This document shows, one piece after another, positions 7,811 to 18,169 of a stretch of DNA of 64,000 nucleotides. The stretch is from Amycolatopsis mongoliensis. GTDB lineage: Bacteria; Actinomycetota; Actinomycetes; Mycobacteriales; Pseudonocardiaceae. The notes under the pieces are model-generated. The model was not told the origin of the DNA. It saw only the letters and a program-made list of their open reading frames with translations, and did not search any database. Position 1 is the first letter of the stretch, and each line of letters opens with the position of its first letter. The position numbers and the translations under genes are program-made. Location of the stretch: the NCBI RefSeq assembly GCF_030285665.1, contig NZ_CP127295.1:7502001-7566000 (forward strand), read 5' to 3'.

Positions 7811-10800
7811 ATGCTCCGCAGAATCCGGCGCCCCCTGGCCGTGCTCGCGGCTCTGACCCTGTTCTCCGCCCTGCCCGTCACGGCCGCGGTGGCCGACCCC
7901 GACCCGGCGCCGGCCGGACACTGGACGTTCGACGACGGCAGCGGCACGACGGCCGCCGACAGCGCGGGCGAGCACCCCGCCACCCTGAACTCCGGCGCGG
8001 GCTGGGGCCCCGGCATCCGCGGCGGCGCCCTGACCACCGACGGCACGAGCGGCTTCGCCGACGCCGGCGCGCCCGTGCTCGACACCACCAAGAGCTTCTC
8101 CGTCAGCAGCTGGGTCAAGCTCGGCAAGACGGCCGGCTACCAGACGTTCGTGAGCGTCGACGGGAACCAGGTCAGCAACTTCTTCCTGCAGTTCCGCGAC
8201 GACTCGCGCCGGTTCGCCTTCACCCGCCTCGCCGGGGACGCGCCCGCCGACGGCGTCGTCGCCTCGGCGGACTTCGATCCCGTCGTGAACCAGTGGTACC
8301 AGCTGACCGGCGTGTTCGACTCCGCCGCGGCCACGCTGACCCTCTACGTCGACGGCACCCGCCAGGCGACCGTCGCCGCGCCCGCCGGCTGGGCCGGGAC
8401 CGGCCACCTGGTGATCGGCCGCGGCAAGTACGGCGGCAACCCGGTGGACTACGTCGACGGCTCGATCGACGACGTCCGCGCCTACAGCGGCGCGCTGACC
8501 GCCGCCGACGCCGCCCGCCTCGCCATCGCCGGGCACTGGACCCTCGACGAAGGCACCGGCACGACCGCGGCCGACGACTCCCTCGACGCGCGCACCGCGA
8601 CCCTCACCGGCGGCGCCACCTGGGGCGACGGCGTCGTCGGCCCGAACGGGGTCGCGCTCGACGGCACCGACGCGGCAGTCGAGGCCTCGGCACCGGTCGT
8701 CGACACCGCCCAGAGCTTCTCGGTGTCCGCGTGGGTCAAGCCGACCGCGGCCACCGGCTTCCGGACGGCCGTCAGCGTCGACGGGGCCGCGATCAGCGGC
8801 TTCTACCTCCAGCGCGGCGCCGACGGCCGGTTCGCCTTCACCCGCCGCGCTTCCGACGGCGACTCGGCGTCGTCGGCCGCCGTCTCGACGCTGCCCGCGC
8901 AGGCCGACCAGTGGCAGCACCTCGTCGGCGTCTACAACCGCGCGGCCGGCACGCTTTCGCTGTACGTCAACGGAACCCTGCAGCAGAGCGTCCCGTTCAC
9001 CACGCCGTGGACCGCGGGCGGGCACCTGGTCATCGGGCGCGGCAAGTGGGCGGGCAGCCCGGCCGACTGGTTCGCCGGGGGCATCGACGACGTCCGCGCG
9101 TACCCGACGCCCTTGACCGCGTCCGCGGCCGCCGCACTGGCCGCGAGCGGGTCGTGGCACTTCGACGAGGGCACCGGCACCGTCGCGCACGACGCCTCGG
9201 CGAACGCCGCCGACGGCACGCTGAAGGGCGCGACCTGGACCGCCGGCGCGGCGGGCAAGGCCGTCCAGCTCGACGGCAAGTCCACCGTGGACATGGGCGC
9301 CTCGCCCGCGTTCGACACCGGCACCGGCTCGCTGTCCCTGGCCGCCTGGTTCCGCACGAGCGCGGACGGCACGCTCGTGGACCACGGTGCCGGTTACGCG
9401 CTCGGCGTCGCCGGCGGCAAGCTCTCCGCCCGCGTCGGCACGATCCAGGTCACCACCACCGGGGGCGGGCTCGCCGACGGCGCCTGGCACCACGCCGCCG
9501 TCGTCCTCGACCGCGCTTCGCAGCGGCTCACCGTCTACGCCGACGGCGACGCGGCCGCGGTCACCAGCACCTGCGGCACCCCCACGGGCACCACCCTGGA
9601 CGTGTCCGCCTGCCCGGCCTCCGGCACCGCCGCGGCGCCGTTCACCGTGGGATCCGGGTTCACCGGCGCGGTCGACGAGGTCGAGCTGCGCCGCTTCCCG
9701 CTCACCGCGGACCGGATCGGCACCCTCGCCGGGGCGAACCAGCTCGCGGTCGACGCGAACGTCGTGCGCGCCAACACCCGGCCGACGACGTACGGCTCGA
9801 TCCTCGAGGACATCAGTCACTCCGTCGAAGGCGGGCTGTACGCCGAGCTCGTCCGCAACCGCACCTTCAAGGAGGCCTACCAGCGCGGCAGCGGCGCGGG
9901 CGACACCCCGGTCCCGTACTGGTCGCTGCTCACCTCGCCGGGCGCGACGGGCACGTACGCGATCGACACCACGACCCCGCTCAACACCGCGCTCGACCGT
10001 TCGCTGAAGCTGCACGCCGACACGGTCCCGGCCGGCGGCCGGCTCGCGGCCGCGAACGTCGGCTTCTACGGCGTCGCCGCGAAGCCGTCGACCAAGTACA
10101 CCGGCAGCTTCTTCGCCCGCGGCACGTGGACCGGCGCGGTCCGGGTCAGCCTGGAGAAGCCGGACGGCACCGTGCTGGCGAGCAAGGACGTCCAGCCCGT
10201 CGGCGCGAGCTGGGCGCAGCAGACGTTCAGCTTCACCACGCCGTCGACGATCGCCGCGTCCACCGACAACCGGATCGTCGTGTCGCTGGTGAACAAGGGG
10301 AAGAAGGCGCTCGCCGGGGACGCCTGGTTCCAGCAGGTCTCCCTGTTCCCGCCGACGTTCAAGAACCGTGCCAACGGCGTCCGCGCCGATCTCGGGCAGA
10401 AGCTCGCGGCGATGAAGCTCGGGCTGTTCCGCGTCCCCGGCGGCAACTACCTCGAGGGCAACACCCTCGACACGCGGTTCGCCTGGAAGAACACCGTCGG
10501 CCCGCTCGACCAGCGGCCGGGCCACCAGAACACCGCGTGGGGCTACTGGTCCACCGACGGCTTCGGCATCCTCGACTACCTGAAGCTCGCCGAGGACATC
10601 GGCGCCCAGCCGCTGCTCGCGCTGTTCGCCGGCTACACCCTCAACGGCCAGCACGTCAGCCAGGCCGACTACCCGCAGTACGTCCAGGAAGCCCTCGACG
10701 AGATCGAGTACGCCATCGGCGACGCCTCGACGACGTGGGGCGCGAAGCGGATCGCCGACGGGCACCCCGCACCGTTCGACCTGCACTACGTCGAGGTCGG

Positions 10801-11626
10801 CAACGAGGACTGGTTCGACGGCTCCGGCTCGTACGCCTGGCGCTTCACCGACATGTCCAACGCCGTCAAGGCGAAGTACCCGCAGCTGACGGTCATCGCG
10901 ACGACCGGCGGCCTGCAGGGCGGAGCCGCGTCGAGCACACCGACCGGGGTGCGCCCGGACGCCGCGGACGACCACTACTACCAGTCGCCGCAGTGGTTCA
11001 CCGACAACTCGACGCGGTACGACACCGCGGACCGGTCCGGCCCGGACATCCTGGTCGGCGAGTACGGCGCCCAGGACGGCCGGCCCACCGGCACCCTGGC
11101 CGCCGCCATCGGCGAGGCCGCGTTCCTCACCGGGCTGGAACGCAACAGCGACATCGTGATCGGCTCGATGTACGCGCCGGTGCTGGTGCACGAGGGCCAG
11201 CCCAACTGGCCGGTCAACCTGATCGGCCTGGACGCCGGGAGCAGCTACGGCTCGCCGTCGTACTGGGTGCAGCAGATGTTCTCCAGCACGCTCGGCAAGC
11301 AGATCGTGAGCAGCCGCCTCAACCAGGGCAGCCCGCTGCGGCAGGTGGTCAACGTGACCACCAAGGCGGGGAAGAAGACGTTCACGGTCAAGCTCGTCAA
11401 CCCGACCGGGCAGGTGCAGACCGCGCGCCTGGCGCTCACCGGCGTCACCGCGGTCGACGGCACCGGGACGCTCACCACGCTCACCGGCGACCCGGCGGGG
11501 CGCAACAGCCTCGCCGCGCCGACCGCGATCGTGCCGCAGACCAGGGAGATCACCGGGCTGGCGGCGACGTCGAAGCTGACGCTGCCCGCCGGCTCCGTGA
11601 CGACGCTCGTCATCACCGGCCGCTAG
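7811..11626 (+). CDS. Secreted GH51 alpha-L-arabinofuranosidase with three N-terminal LamG domains
   Basis: A 1271-residue exported enzyme, about twice the usual GH51 length. A signal peptide (about 1-29, ending AAVADP) is followed by three LamG/concanavalin-A-like repeats of about 200 residues (about 33-230, 238-440, 443-640), each opening with a GHW/GSW-F/L-D-D/E-G-G/T-GTT-like strand and containing VSAWVK or a similar core. The GH51 region follows (about 650-1271): SILEDISHSVEGGLYAELV, an embedded beta-sandwich, then the catalytic barrel. The likely acid/base is Glu999 (in VEVGNEDWFD) and the nucleophile Glu1084 (in LVGEYGAQ). It releases L-arabinose from arabinan or arabinoxylan outside the cell, and the LamG domains probably bind polymer. 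ATG 7811 follows AAGGAGAG. Confidence 0.88.
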   Translation: MLRRIRRPLAVLAALTLFSALPVTAAVADPDPAPAGHWTFDDGSGTTAADSAGEHPATLNSGAGWGPGIRGGALTTDGTSGFADAGAPVLDTTKSFSVSSWVKLGKTAGYQTFVSVDGNQVSNFFLQFRDDSRRFAFTRLAGDAPADGVVASADFDPVVNQWYQLTGVFDSAAATLTLYVDGTRQATVAAPAGWAGTGHLVIGRGKYGGNPVDYVDGSIDDVRAYSGALTAADAARLAIAGHWTLDEGTGTTAADDSLDARTATLTGGATWGDGVVGPNGVALDGTDAAVEASAPVVDTAQSFSVSAWVKPTAATGFRTAVSVDGAAISGFYLQRGADGRFAFTRRASDGDSASSAAVSTLPAQADQWQHLVGVYNRAAGTLSLYVNGTLQQSVPFTTPWTAGGHLVIGRGKWAGSPADWFAGGIDDVRAYPTPLTASAAAALAASGSWHFDEGTGTVAHDASANAADGTLKGATWTAGAAGKAVQLDGKSTVDMGASPAFDTGTGSLSLAAWFRTSADGTLVDHGAGYALGVAGGKLSARVGTIQVTTTGGGLADGAWHHAAVVLDRASQRLTVYADGDAAAVTSTCGTPTGTTLDVSACPASGTAAAPFTVGSGFTGAVDEVELRRFPLTADRIGTLAGANQLAVDANVVRANTRPTTYGSILEDISHSVEGGLYAELVRNRTFKEAYQRGSGAGDTPVPYWSLLTSPGATGTYAIDTTTPLNTALDRSLKLHADTVPAGGRLAAANVGFYGVAAKPSTKYTGSFFARGTWTGAVRVSLEKPDGTVLASKDVQPVGASWAQQTFSFTTPSTIAASTDNRIVVSLVNKGKKALAGDAWFQQVSLFPPTFKNRANGVRADLGQKLAAMKLGLFRVPGGNYLEGNTLDTRFAWKNTVGPLDQRPGHQNTAWGYWSTDGFGILDYLKLAEDIGAQPLLALFAGYTLNGQHVSQADYPQYVQEALDEIEYAIGDASTTWGAKRIADGHPAPFDLHYVEVGNEDWFDGSGSYAWRFTDMSNAVKAKYPQLTVIATTGGLQGGAASSTPTGVRPDAADDHYYQSPQWFTDNSTRYDTADRSGPDILVGEYGAQDGRPTGTLAAAIGEAAFLTGLERNSDIVIGSMYAPVLVHEGQPNWPVNLIGLDAGSSYGSPSYWVQQMFSSTLGKQIVSSRLNQGSPLRQVVNVTTKAGKKTFTVKLVNPTGQVQTARLALTGVTAVDGTGTLTTLTGDPAGRNSLAAPTAIVPQTREITGLAATSKLTLPAGSVTTLVITGR

Positions 11627-11698
11627 AACCCCGGGGCGCGGCGCGTCCACCGCCGCCCGCGCCGCGCCCCGGTCACCACACAGGAGGGAGAGGACACC

Positions 11699-13327
11699 GT
11701 GGCAGAACCACTCACCGTCGGCGTCGACTTCGGCACGCTGTCGGGCCGCGCGGTGGTCGTGCGGGTCCGCGATGGCGCGGAACTCGGCAGCGCCGTGTTC
11801 GAGTACCCGCACGGCGTGCTCGACGAGACGCTGCCCGCCACCGGCCGCGCGCTGCCGCCGGACTGGGCGCTGCAGGTGCCCGCGGACTACGTCGGGGTGC
11901 TGCGCAACGCCGTACCGGCGGCGCTGCGGGACGCGGGCGCCGACCCGCGCGACGTCGTCGGCATCGCGACCGACTTCACCGCGTGCACGATGGTCCCGGT
12001 CACCGCCGACGGGACGCCGCTGTGCGAGCTGCCGGAGTTCGAAGGCACCCCGCACGCGTACGTGAAGCTGTGGAAGCACCACTCGGCCCAGCCGCAAGCC
12101 GACCGCATCAACGAGCTGGCCCGCACCCGCGGCGAGAAGTGGCTGCCGCGTTACGGCGGGCTGATCTCGTCGGAGTGGGAGTTCGCCAAGGGACTCGAAG
12201 TCTTCGAGGAGGCCCCGGACGTCTACGCGGCGATGCGGCACTGGGTCGAGGCGGCCGACTGGATCGTCTGGCAGCTGGCCGGGGTGTACGTCCGCAACGC
12301 GTGCACGGCCGGGTACAAGGGCATCCTGCAGGACGGCCAGTACCCGAGCCGCGACTTCCTCCGCGAGCTGGCGCCGGGCTTCGAGTCCTTCGTCGCCGAC
12401 AAGCTCGAACACCCCCTGGGCGAACTGGGTTCCCGCGCCGGGGGTCTCACCGCCGAGGCCTCCGCCTGGACCGGGCTGCCCGAGGGCATCGCGGTCGCCG
12501 TCGGCAACGTCGACGCGCACGTCACCGCGCCCGCCGCGAACGCCGTCGAGCCCGGTCAGATGGTCGCGATCATGGGCACCTCGACGTGCCACGTGATGAA
12601 CGGCGCCGAGTTGCACGAGGTCCCCGGCATGTGCGGGGTCGTCGACGGCGGGATCGTGCCCGGGCTCTGGGGGTACGAGGCCGGGCAGAGCGGCGTGGGC
12701 GACATCTTCGGCTGGTTCGTCGAGCACTTCGCGCACGACGGCCACGAGCAGCTCACCCGGCTCGCCGCGCAGCAGGAGATCGGCGAGCACGGCCTGGTCG
12801 CCCTGGACTGGCACAGCGGCAACCGCTCGGTGCTGGTCGACCACGAGCTGTCCGGCGTGATCGTCGGGCAGACCCTGGCCACCCGCGCCGAGGACGTCTA
12901 CCGCGCGCTGCTGGAGGCCACGGCGTTCGGCACCCGGAAGATCGTCGAGACCTTCGGCGAGGCCGGCGTCCCGGTCACCGAGTTGATCATCGCGGGCGGG
13001 CTGGTGAAGAACGCCCTGCTGATGCAGATCTACGCCGACGTCACCAACCTCCCGCTGTCGGTGATCGGGTCCGGGCAGGGGCCCGCGCTCGGGTCGGCCA
13101 TCCACGCGGCCGTCGCCGCCGGGGCGTACCCGGACGTCCGCACGGCCGCCGCGGCCATGGGCTCGGTCGAACGAGCGGTCTACCGGCCGGTGCCCGCGCA
13201 CGTCGCCGCCTACGACGAGCTGTATGCGGAGTACACGACGCTGCACGACTACTTCGGCCGTGGCGCCAACGATGTCATGCACCGCCTCGCGGCCCGTCGC
13301 CGTGCGGTCGCGAAAGGACGGTCCTGA
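11699..13327 (+). CDS. araB: Ribulokinase
   Basis: A 542-residue FGGY-family kinase phosphorylating L-ribulose to L-ribulose-5-phosphate with ATP in the cytoplasm. The N-terminal ATP-fold signature is VGVDFGTLSGRAVVV. The ribulokinase-specific TDFTACTMVP, the substrate-region HAYVKLWKHHSAQ and YGGLISSEWEFAK, VGNVDAHVTAPA, and the C-terminal phosphate region IIAGGLVKNALLMQIYADV are all visible. Length fits bacterial AraB. GTG 11699 is preceded by AGGAGGGAGAG. It follows the GH51 gene by 72 bases and overlaps araD by its stop (TGATG), so araB-araD are coupled. Confidence 0.95.
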   Translation: MAEPLTVGVDFGTLSGRAVVVRVRDGAELGSAVFEYPHGVLDETLPATGRALPPDWALQVPADYVGVLRNAVPAALRDAGADPRDVVGIATDFTACTMVPVTADGTPLCELPEFEGTPHAYVKLWKHHSAQPQADRINELARTRGEKWLPRYGGLISSEWEFAKGLEVFEEAPDVYAAMRHWVEAADWIVWQLAGVYVRNACTAGYKGILQDGQYPSRDFLRELAPGFESFVADKLEHPLGELGSRAGGLTAEASAWTGLPEGIAVAVGNVDAHVTAPAANAVEPGQMVAIMGTSTCHVMNGAELHEVPGMCGVVDGGIVPGLWGYEAGQSGVGDIFGWFVEHFAHDGHEQLTRLAAQQEIGEHGLVALDWHSGNRSVLVDHELSGVIVGQTLATRAEDVYRALLEATAFGTRKIVETFGEAGVPVTELIIAGGLVKNALLMQIYADVTNLPLSVIGSGQGPALGSAIHAAVAAGAYPDVRTAAAAMGSVERAVYRPVPAHVAAYDELYAEYTTLHDYFGRGANDVMHRLAARRRAVAKGRS

Positions 13328-14004
13328 TGTCCCTGACCGGCGAAGTCCTCGACACCGTCGCCGAACTGCGGGAGACCGTGGCGAACCTGCACGGCGAGCT
13401 GACCCGCAACGCGCTGGTCATCTGGACCGCGGGCAACGTCTCGGCCCGGGTACCCGGGCGCGAGCTGATGGTCATCAAGCCGTCGGGCGTGTCCTACGAC
13501 GACCTGTCCGCCGACACGATGGTCGTCACCGACCTGCACGGTGAGCTGGTCGAAGGCGAGCTCGCGCCGTCGTCCGACACCGCCGCGCACGCCTACGTCT
13601 ACCGGCACATGCCCGAGATCGGCGGCGTCGTCCACACGCACTCGACGTACGCCACGGCGTGGGCCGCGCGCGGTGAGCCGATCCCGTGCGTGCTCACGAT
13701 GATCGCCGACGAGTTCGGCGGCGAGGTCCCGGTCGGGCCGTTCGCCCTGATCGGCGACGACTCCATCGGCCGGGGCATCGTCGAGACGCTGCGCGCGAGC
13801 CGGTCGCCGGCCGTGCTGATGCGCAACCACGGCCCGTTCACCGTCGGCCGCACCGCGCGCGACGCCGTCAAGGCCGCGGTGATGGTCGAGGACGTGGCCC
13901 GCACCGTGCACAAGGCCTTCGAGCTGGGCACGCCCGAACCCCTGCCGCCCGAGGACGTCGACCGGCTCTACGCCCGGTACCAGAACGTCTACGGCCAGCA
14001 CTGA
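13327..14004 (+). CDS. araD: L-ribulose-5-phosphate 4-epimerase
   Basis: A 225-residue class II aldolase-family epimerase converting L-ribulose-5-phosphate to D-xylulose-5-phosphate, the last dedicated step before the pentose phosphate pathway. Visible are [11 protein letters not shown] and [11 protein letters not shown] (phosphate binding), the metal-binding HTHS motif in [13 protein letters not shown], and the later metal-region NHGPF. The ATG at 13327 shares its A with the araB stop. The araB-araD-araA gene order and context separate it from fuculose-phosphate aldolases. Confidence 0.94.
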   Translation: MSLTGEVLDTVAELRETVANLHGELTRNALVIWTAGNVSARVPGRELMVIKPSGVSYDDLSADTMVVTDLHGELVEGELAPSSDTAAHAYVYRHMPEIGGVVHTHSTYATAWAARGEPIPCVLTMIADEFGGEVPVGPFALIGDDSIGRGIVETLRASRSPAVLMRNHGPFTVGRTARDAVKAAVMVEDVARTVHKAFELGTPEPLPPEDVDRLYARYQNVYGQH

Positions 14005-14018
14005 TACCGAGGAGAACG

Positions 14019-15518
14019 ATGACCCGCGCGTCGAAACCCCAGCTCTGGTTCCTCACCGGGAGCCAGGCCCTCTACGGCGAGGAGACCCTCGAGCAGGTCG
14101 CCGGCCAGTCCCTGCGCATCCAGCAGCTCCTGGCCGCCTCCGGCGGGCTCCCGGCCGAAATCGTCGGCAAACCGGTGCTGACCGAAGCTTCGTCCATCCG
14201 GCGAGTCCTGCAGGAGGCCAACGCCGACGCCGCCTGCGTCGGCGTCATCGCGTGGATGCACACCTTCTCGCCCGCGAAGATGTGGATCACCGGCCTGGAC
14301 GCGCTGCGCAAGCCGCTGCTGCACCTGCACACCCAGCTCAACGAAGCACTGCCGTGGTCCACCATCGACATGGACTTCATGAACCTCAACCAGGCCGCGC
14401 ACGGCGACCGCGAGTTCGGGTTCGTCCAGACCCGCCTCGGCGTCCCGCGCAAGACCGTCGCCGGGCACGTGTCCGACCCGGTCGTCGTCGCGCGGATCGA
14501 CGCGTGGGCGCGCGCGGCGATCGGCGCCGACCACCTGCGCAATCTCCGGCTGGCCCGGTTCGGCGACAACATGCGCGACGTCGCGGTCACCGAGGGGGAC
14601 AAGGTCGAGGCCGAGCTGCGGTTCGGCGTCTCGGTGAACACCTACGGCGTCAACGACCTGGTCGAGCTCGTGGACCAGGTGTCCGATGTGGATTCCTTGG
14701 TGGCTCGGTACGCCGAGGACTACGACGTCGTCCCGGAGCTGGCCGCCGGGGGAGCGCGGCACGAGTCACTCCAGTACGCGGCGAAGATCGAAGCCGGGCT
14801 GCGGAAGTTCCTCACCGACGGCGGGTTCGGCGCCTTCACCACGAACTTCGAGGACCTCGGCGGCCTGCGGCAGCTGCCCGGCCTCGCCGTGCAGCGGCTG
14901 ATGGCCGACGGCTACGGCTTCGGCGGCGAGGGCGATTGGAAGACGTCGGCGCTGCTCGCCGCGGTCAAGGCGATGGGCGTCGGCCAGGACCGCGGCACGT
15001 CGTTCATGGAGGACTACACCTACCACTTCGGGCCGGGCACGCCGAAGATCCTCGGCGCGCACATGCTGGAGGTCTGCCCCAGCATCGCCGCGGCGAAGCC
15101 GTCGTGCGAGATCCACCCGCTCGGCATCGGCGGCCGCGAGGACCCGGTCCGGCTCGTGTTCGACGCCAAGCCCGGCCCCGGCGTCACCCTCGGCCTGGTC
15201 GACCTCGGCGACCGGTTCCGGCTGGTGGCCAACGAGATCGAGGTCGTCGAGCCGGACGAGCCGCTGCCGAACCTGCCGGTGGCGCGGGCGGTGTGGGAGC
15301 CGTCGCCGTCGCTGGCGACGTCCGCGGAGTCGTGGATCACCGCGGGCGGCCCGCACCACACCGTGCTCACCCAGGCCGTGGGCACCGAAACCCTTCGCGA
15401 CTTCGCGCACCTCCTCGGCGTCGAGCTGCTGGTGATCGACCGGGACACCACGCCGCACGACTTCGCCGACCGCATCCGCTGGAACCAGGCGTATCACCGC
15501 CTGGCCGTCGGTTTCTGA
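14019..15518 (+). CDS. araA: L-arabinose isomerase
   Basis: A 499-residue isomerase converting L-arabinose to L-ribulose, a Mn2+ enzyme in the cytoplasm and the first step of the pathway. The N terminus [19 protein letters not shown] is diagnostic of AraA. The metal ligands expected from E. coli AraA are all visible: Glu in [13 protein letters not shown], Glu in [11 protein letters not shown], His in the region after [13 protein letters not shown], and the C-terminal His in [13 protein letters not shown] 14019 is preceded by GAGGAGA at suitable spacing, 14 bases after araD. Confidence 0.96.
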   Translation: MTRASKPQLWFLTGSQALYGEETLEQVAGQSLRIQQLLAASGGLPAEIVGKPVLTEASSIRRVLQEANADAACVGVIAWMHTFSPAKMWITGLDALRKPLLHLHTQLNEALPWSTIDMDFMNLNQAAHGDREFGFVQTRLGVPRKTVAGHVSDPVVVARIDAWARAAIGADHLRNLRLARFGDNMRDVAVTEGDKVEAELRFGVSVNTYGVNDLVELVDQVSDVDSLVARYAEDYDVVPELAAGGARHESLQYAAKIEAGLRKFLTDGGFGAFTTNFEDLGGLRQLPGLAVQRLMADGYGFGGEGDWKTSALLAAVKAMGVGQDRGTSFMEDYTYHFGPGTPKILGAHMLEVCPSIAAAKPSCEIHPLGIGGREDPVRLVFDAKPGPGVTLGLVDLGDRFRLVANEIEVVEPDEPLPNLPVARAVWEPSPSLATSAESWITAGGPHHTVLTQAVGTETLRDFAHLLGVELLVIDRDTTPHDFADRIRWNQAYHRLAVGF

Positions 15519-15548
15519 CACAGGCTTCTGAGAAAGGAAGAAGGAACA

Positions 15549-16652
15549 ATGAAGTTCACCAGAACACTCGCGGGGGTCGCCGCCTCGGCACTTGTACTCA
15601 CGCTCTCGGCGTGCGGCTCGAGCCAGAAGACCGCGGACCAGGCGGCCCCGTCCGGCGCGAGCGCCGCAGGGGGCCTGGTCGGCGTCACCATGCCGACGAA
15701 GTCGTCGGAACGGTGGATCCACGACGGCGACAACATCAAGTCGGCGCTGGAGAAGCTCGGGTACAAGGTCGACCTGCAGTACGCCGAGAACGACATCCCC
15801 ACCCAGGTGAACCAGATCGAGAACCAGATCACCAAGGGCGCCAAGCTCCTGGTCATCGCCTCGATCGACGGCACCGCCATCACCACCCAGCTGCAGGAGG
15901 CGGCCGACCGCAAGATCCCGGTCATCGCCTACGACCGGCTGATCCGCAACTCGCCCAACGTCGACTACTACGCGACCTTCGACAACTTCAAGGTCGGCGT
16001 CGAGCAGGCCAACTCCCTGGTCAAGGGCCTGGGCGACGGGCCGGGGCCGTTCAACGTCGAGCTGTTCGCCGGTTCGCCGGACGACAACAACGCGACCTTC
16101 TTCTTCAACGGCGCGATGTCCGTGCTGAAGCCGCTGATGGACAGCGGCAAACTGGTGGTCAAGAGCGGGCAGACCGACTTCGCCCGCGCGGCCATCCTGC
16201 GCTGGGACCCGGCCACCGCGCAGCGGCGCATGGAGGACCTGCTCACCAAGACCTACACCGGTGGTGCGAAGGTCGCGGGCGTGCTTTCGCCCTACGACGG
16301 CCTGTCGATCGGCATCCTCTCGGCGCTGAAGAGCAACGGCTACGGCACCGCCGGCCAGCCGTACCCGATCGTCACCGGGCAGGACGCCGAGGTCGCCTCG
16401 GTCAAGTCCATCATCGCCGGTGAGCAGTACTCGACGGTCTTCAAGGACACCCGCATCCTCGCCGACACCACGGTGAAGATGGCCGACGCGGTGCTCAAGG
16501 GCGGCAAGCCCGAGGTCAACAACACGAAGGACTACGACAACGGCAAGAAGGTCGTCCCGTCGTACCTGCTGCAGCCGGTCACCGTGGACAAGGCCAACTA
16601 CCAGAAGGAGCTCGTCGACTCCGGCTACTACACGGCAGGTCAGCTGAAATGA
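15549..16652 (+). CDS. Multiple-sugar ABC transporter substrate-binding lipoprotein (ChvE-like)
   Basis: A 367-residue exported lipoprotein with signal peptide and lipobox LTLSACGSS, then a periplasmic-binding type 1 fold. It resembles ChvE/XylF-class proteins: [67 protein letters not shown] and [16 protein letters not shown] are family hallmarks. ChvE-type proteins bind aldoses such as arabinose, xylose, galactose and glucose. It begins 30 bases after araA, preceded by GAAAGGAAGAAGG, and its stop overlaps the ATPase gene. A second importer in the same operon suggests capture of pyranose sugars beside the furanose-type system upstream. Confidence 0.92.
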   Translation: MKFTRTLAGVAASALVLTLSACGSSQKTADQAAPSGASAAGGLVGVTMPTKSSERWIHDGDNIKSALEKLGYKVDLQYAENDIPTQVNQIENQITKGAKLLVIASIDGTAITTQLQEAADRKIPVIAYDRLIRNSPNVDYYATFDNFKVGVEQANSLVKGLGDGPGPFNVELFAGSPDDNNATFFFNGAMSVLKPLMDSGKLVVKSGQTDFARAAILRWDPATAQRRMEDLLTKTYTGGAKVAGVLSPYDGLSIGILSALKSNGYGTAGQPYPIVTGQDAEVASVKSIIAGEQYSTVFKDTRILADTTVKMADAVLKGGKPEVNNTKDYDNGKKVVPSYLLQPVTVDKANYQKELVDSGYYTAGQLK

Positions 16653-18169
16653 CCGAACTGCTCGGCATGCGCGGGATCACCAAGACCTTCCCCGGGGTCA
16701 AGGCGCTGTCGGACGTCACGCTTTCCGTGCGCCGCGGGGAGATCCACGCGATCTGCGGGGAAAACGGCGCCGGGAAGTCCACCCTGATGAAGGTGCTCTC
16801 GGGCGTCTACCCCCACGGGACCTACGACGGCGAGATCCACTTCGACGGGCAGCGGTGCGAGTTCGGGTCGGTGCGCGACAGCGAACGGCGCGGGATCGTG
16901 ATCATCCACCAGGAGCTCGCGCTGTGCGGCCAGCTGTCGATCGCGGAGAACATCTTCCTCGGCAACGAACGCGGCAAGCGGGGCTGGATCGACTGGAACC
17001 GCACCAACCACGAGGCCGGCGCGCTGCTCGAGCGCGTCGGCCTCGCCGAAAACCCGGTGACGCCGGTGCACGAGCTCGGCGTCGGCAAGCAGCAGCTGGT
17101 CGAGATCGCCAAGGCACTGTCCAAGGAGGTCCGGCTGCTGATCCTCGACGAGCCCACCGCGGCGCTCAACGACGAGGACTCGGCCCACCTGCTGGAGCTG
17201 CTGCGCGGGCTGCGCGAGGACGGCGTGACGTGCGTGATCATCTCGCACAAGCTCGGCGAGGTGACGGCGATCGCCGACACCGTCACGATCCTGCGGGACG
17301 GCAAGACCATCGAGACGCTCGACGCGGCCGGGCTGACCGAGGAGCGGATCATCACCGGCATGGTCGGCCGCGACCTCGAGCACCGGTTCCCGCCCCGGGA
17401 CCCGGACATCGGCGAAGAGGTGCTGCGGATCGAGGACTGGACCGTGCACAGCCCCACCCAGGCCGGCCGGGTCGTCGTCGACCACGCGTCGCTTTCGCTG
17501 CGGCGCGGGGAGATCGTCGGGCTCGCCGGCCTGATGGGCGCGGGCCGGACCGAGCTCGCGATGAGCGTGTTCGGCCGGTCCTACGGCAAGGACATCTCCG
17601 GGCGGATCCTCAAGCACGGGAAGGAGATCGACGTCCGGTCGGTGCGCGACGCCGTCCGTCACGGCATCGCCTACGCCACCGAGGACCGGAAGCGCTACGG
17701 GCTCAACCTGATCGAGGACATCCAGCGCAACGTGTCCGCGGCCGGGCTGGGCAAGCTGGCCAAGCACGGCTGGGTGGACGAGAACGCCGAGCACGACACG
17801 GCCGCCCGGTTCCGCCGCGACCTCTCGATCAAGGCGCCGACCGTGCGCAGCGTGACCGGGAAGCTCTCCGGCGGCAACCAGCAGAAGGTCGTGCTGGCGA
17901 AGTGGATCTTCACCGATCCGGACGTGCTGATCCTCGACGAGCCGACCCGCGGCATCGACGTCGGCGCGAAGTTCGAGATCTACACGATCATCAACTCCCT
18001 CGCCGCGCAGGGGAAGGCCGTGCTGGTCATCTCCTCCGAACTGCCGGAGCTGCTCGGGCTCTGCGACCGGATCTACGCGCTGTCGGCGGGACGGATCACC
18101 GGCGAAGCGACCCGCGAACAAGCCACCCAGGAACTGCTCATGCAGTACATGACCAAGGAACGGGAATGA
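16649..18169 (+). CDS. Multiple-sugar ABC transporter ATP-binding protein (GguA/MmsA-like)
   Basis: A 506-residue two-domain ATPase. Domain 1 has [19 protein letters not shown] (Walker A) and [13 protein letters not shown] (Walker B); domain 2 has the degenerate [16 protein letters not shown], signature LSGGNQQKV and [14 protein letters not shown]. The [14 protein letters not shown] insert after domain-1 Walker A is typical of GguA/MmsA. The ATG at 16649 overlaps the binding-protein stop (ATGA), and the gene's own stop overlaps the permease start. It pairs with 15549 and 18166 to give a three-gene importer with one permease. Confidence 0.93.
   Translation: MTELLGMRGITKTFPGVKALSDVTLSVRRGEIHAICGENGAGKSTLMKVLSGVYPHGTYDGEIHFDGQRCEFGSVRDSERRGIVIIHQELALCGQLSIAENIFLGNERGKRGWIDWNRTNHEAGALLERVGLAENPVTPVHELGVGKQQLVEIAKALSKEVRLLILDEPTAALNDEDSAHLLELLRGLREDGVTCVIISHKLGEVTAIADTVTILRDGKTIETLDAAGLTEERIITGMVGRDLEHRFPPRDPDIGEEVLRIEDWTVHSPTQAGRVVVDHASLSLRRGEIVGLAGLMGAGRTELAMSVFGRSYGKDISGRILKHGKEIDVRSVRDAVRHGIAYATEDRKRYGLNLIEDIQRNVSAAGLGKLAKHGWVDENAEHDTAARFRRDLSIKAPTVRSVTGKLSGGNQQKVVLAKWIFTDPDVLILDEPTRGIDVGAKFEIYTIINSLAAQGKAVLVISSELPELLGLCDRIYALSAGRITGEATREQATQELLMQYMTKERE

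Noticed and set aside
7619..13282. Very long minus-strand open frame (over 1800 codons) opposite GH51-araB
   Set aside because: Antisense shadow of high-GC codon use. The translation is low-complexity (Arg/Gly/Ala/Val/Asp repeats) and the plus-strand genes are unambiguous.
8293..13326. Plus-strand frame upstream of araD, overlapping GH51 and araB
   Set aside because: Only the last 225 codons are araD. The rest is an Arg-rich out-of-frame reading of GH51 and araB.
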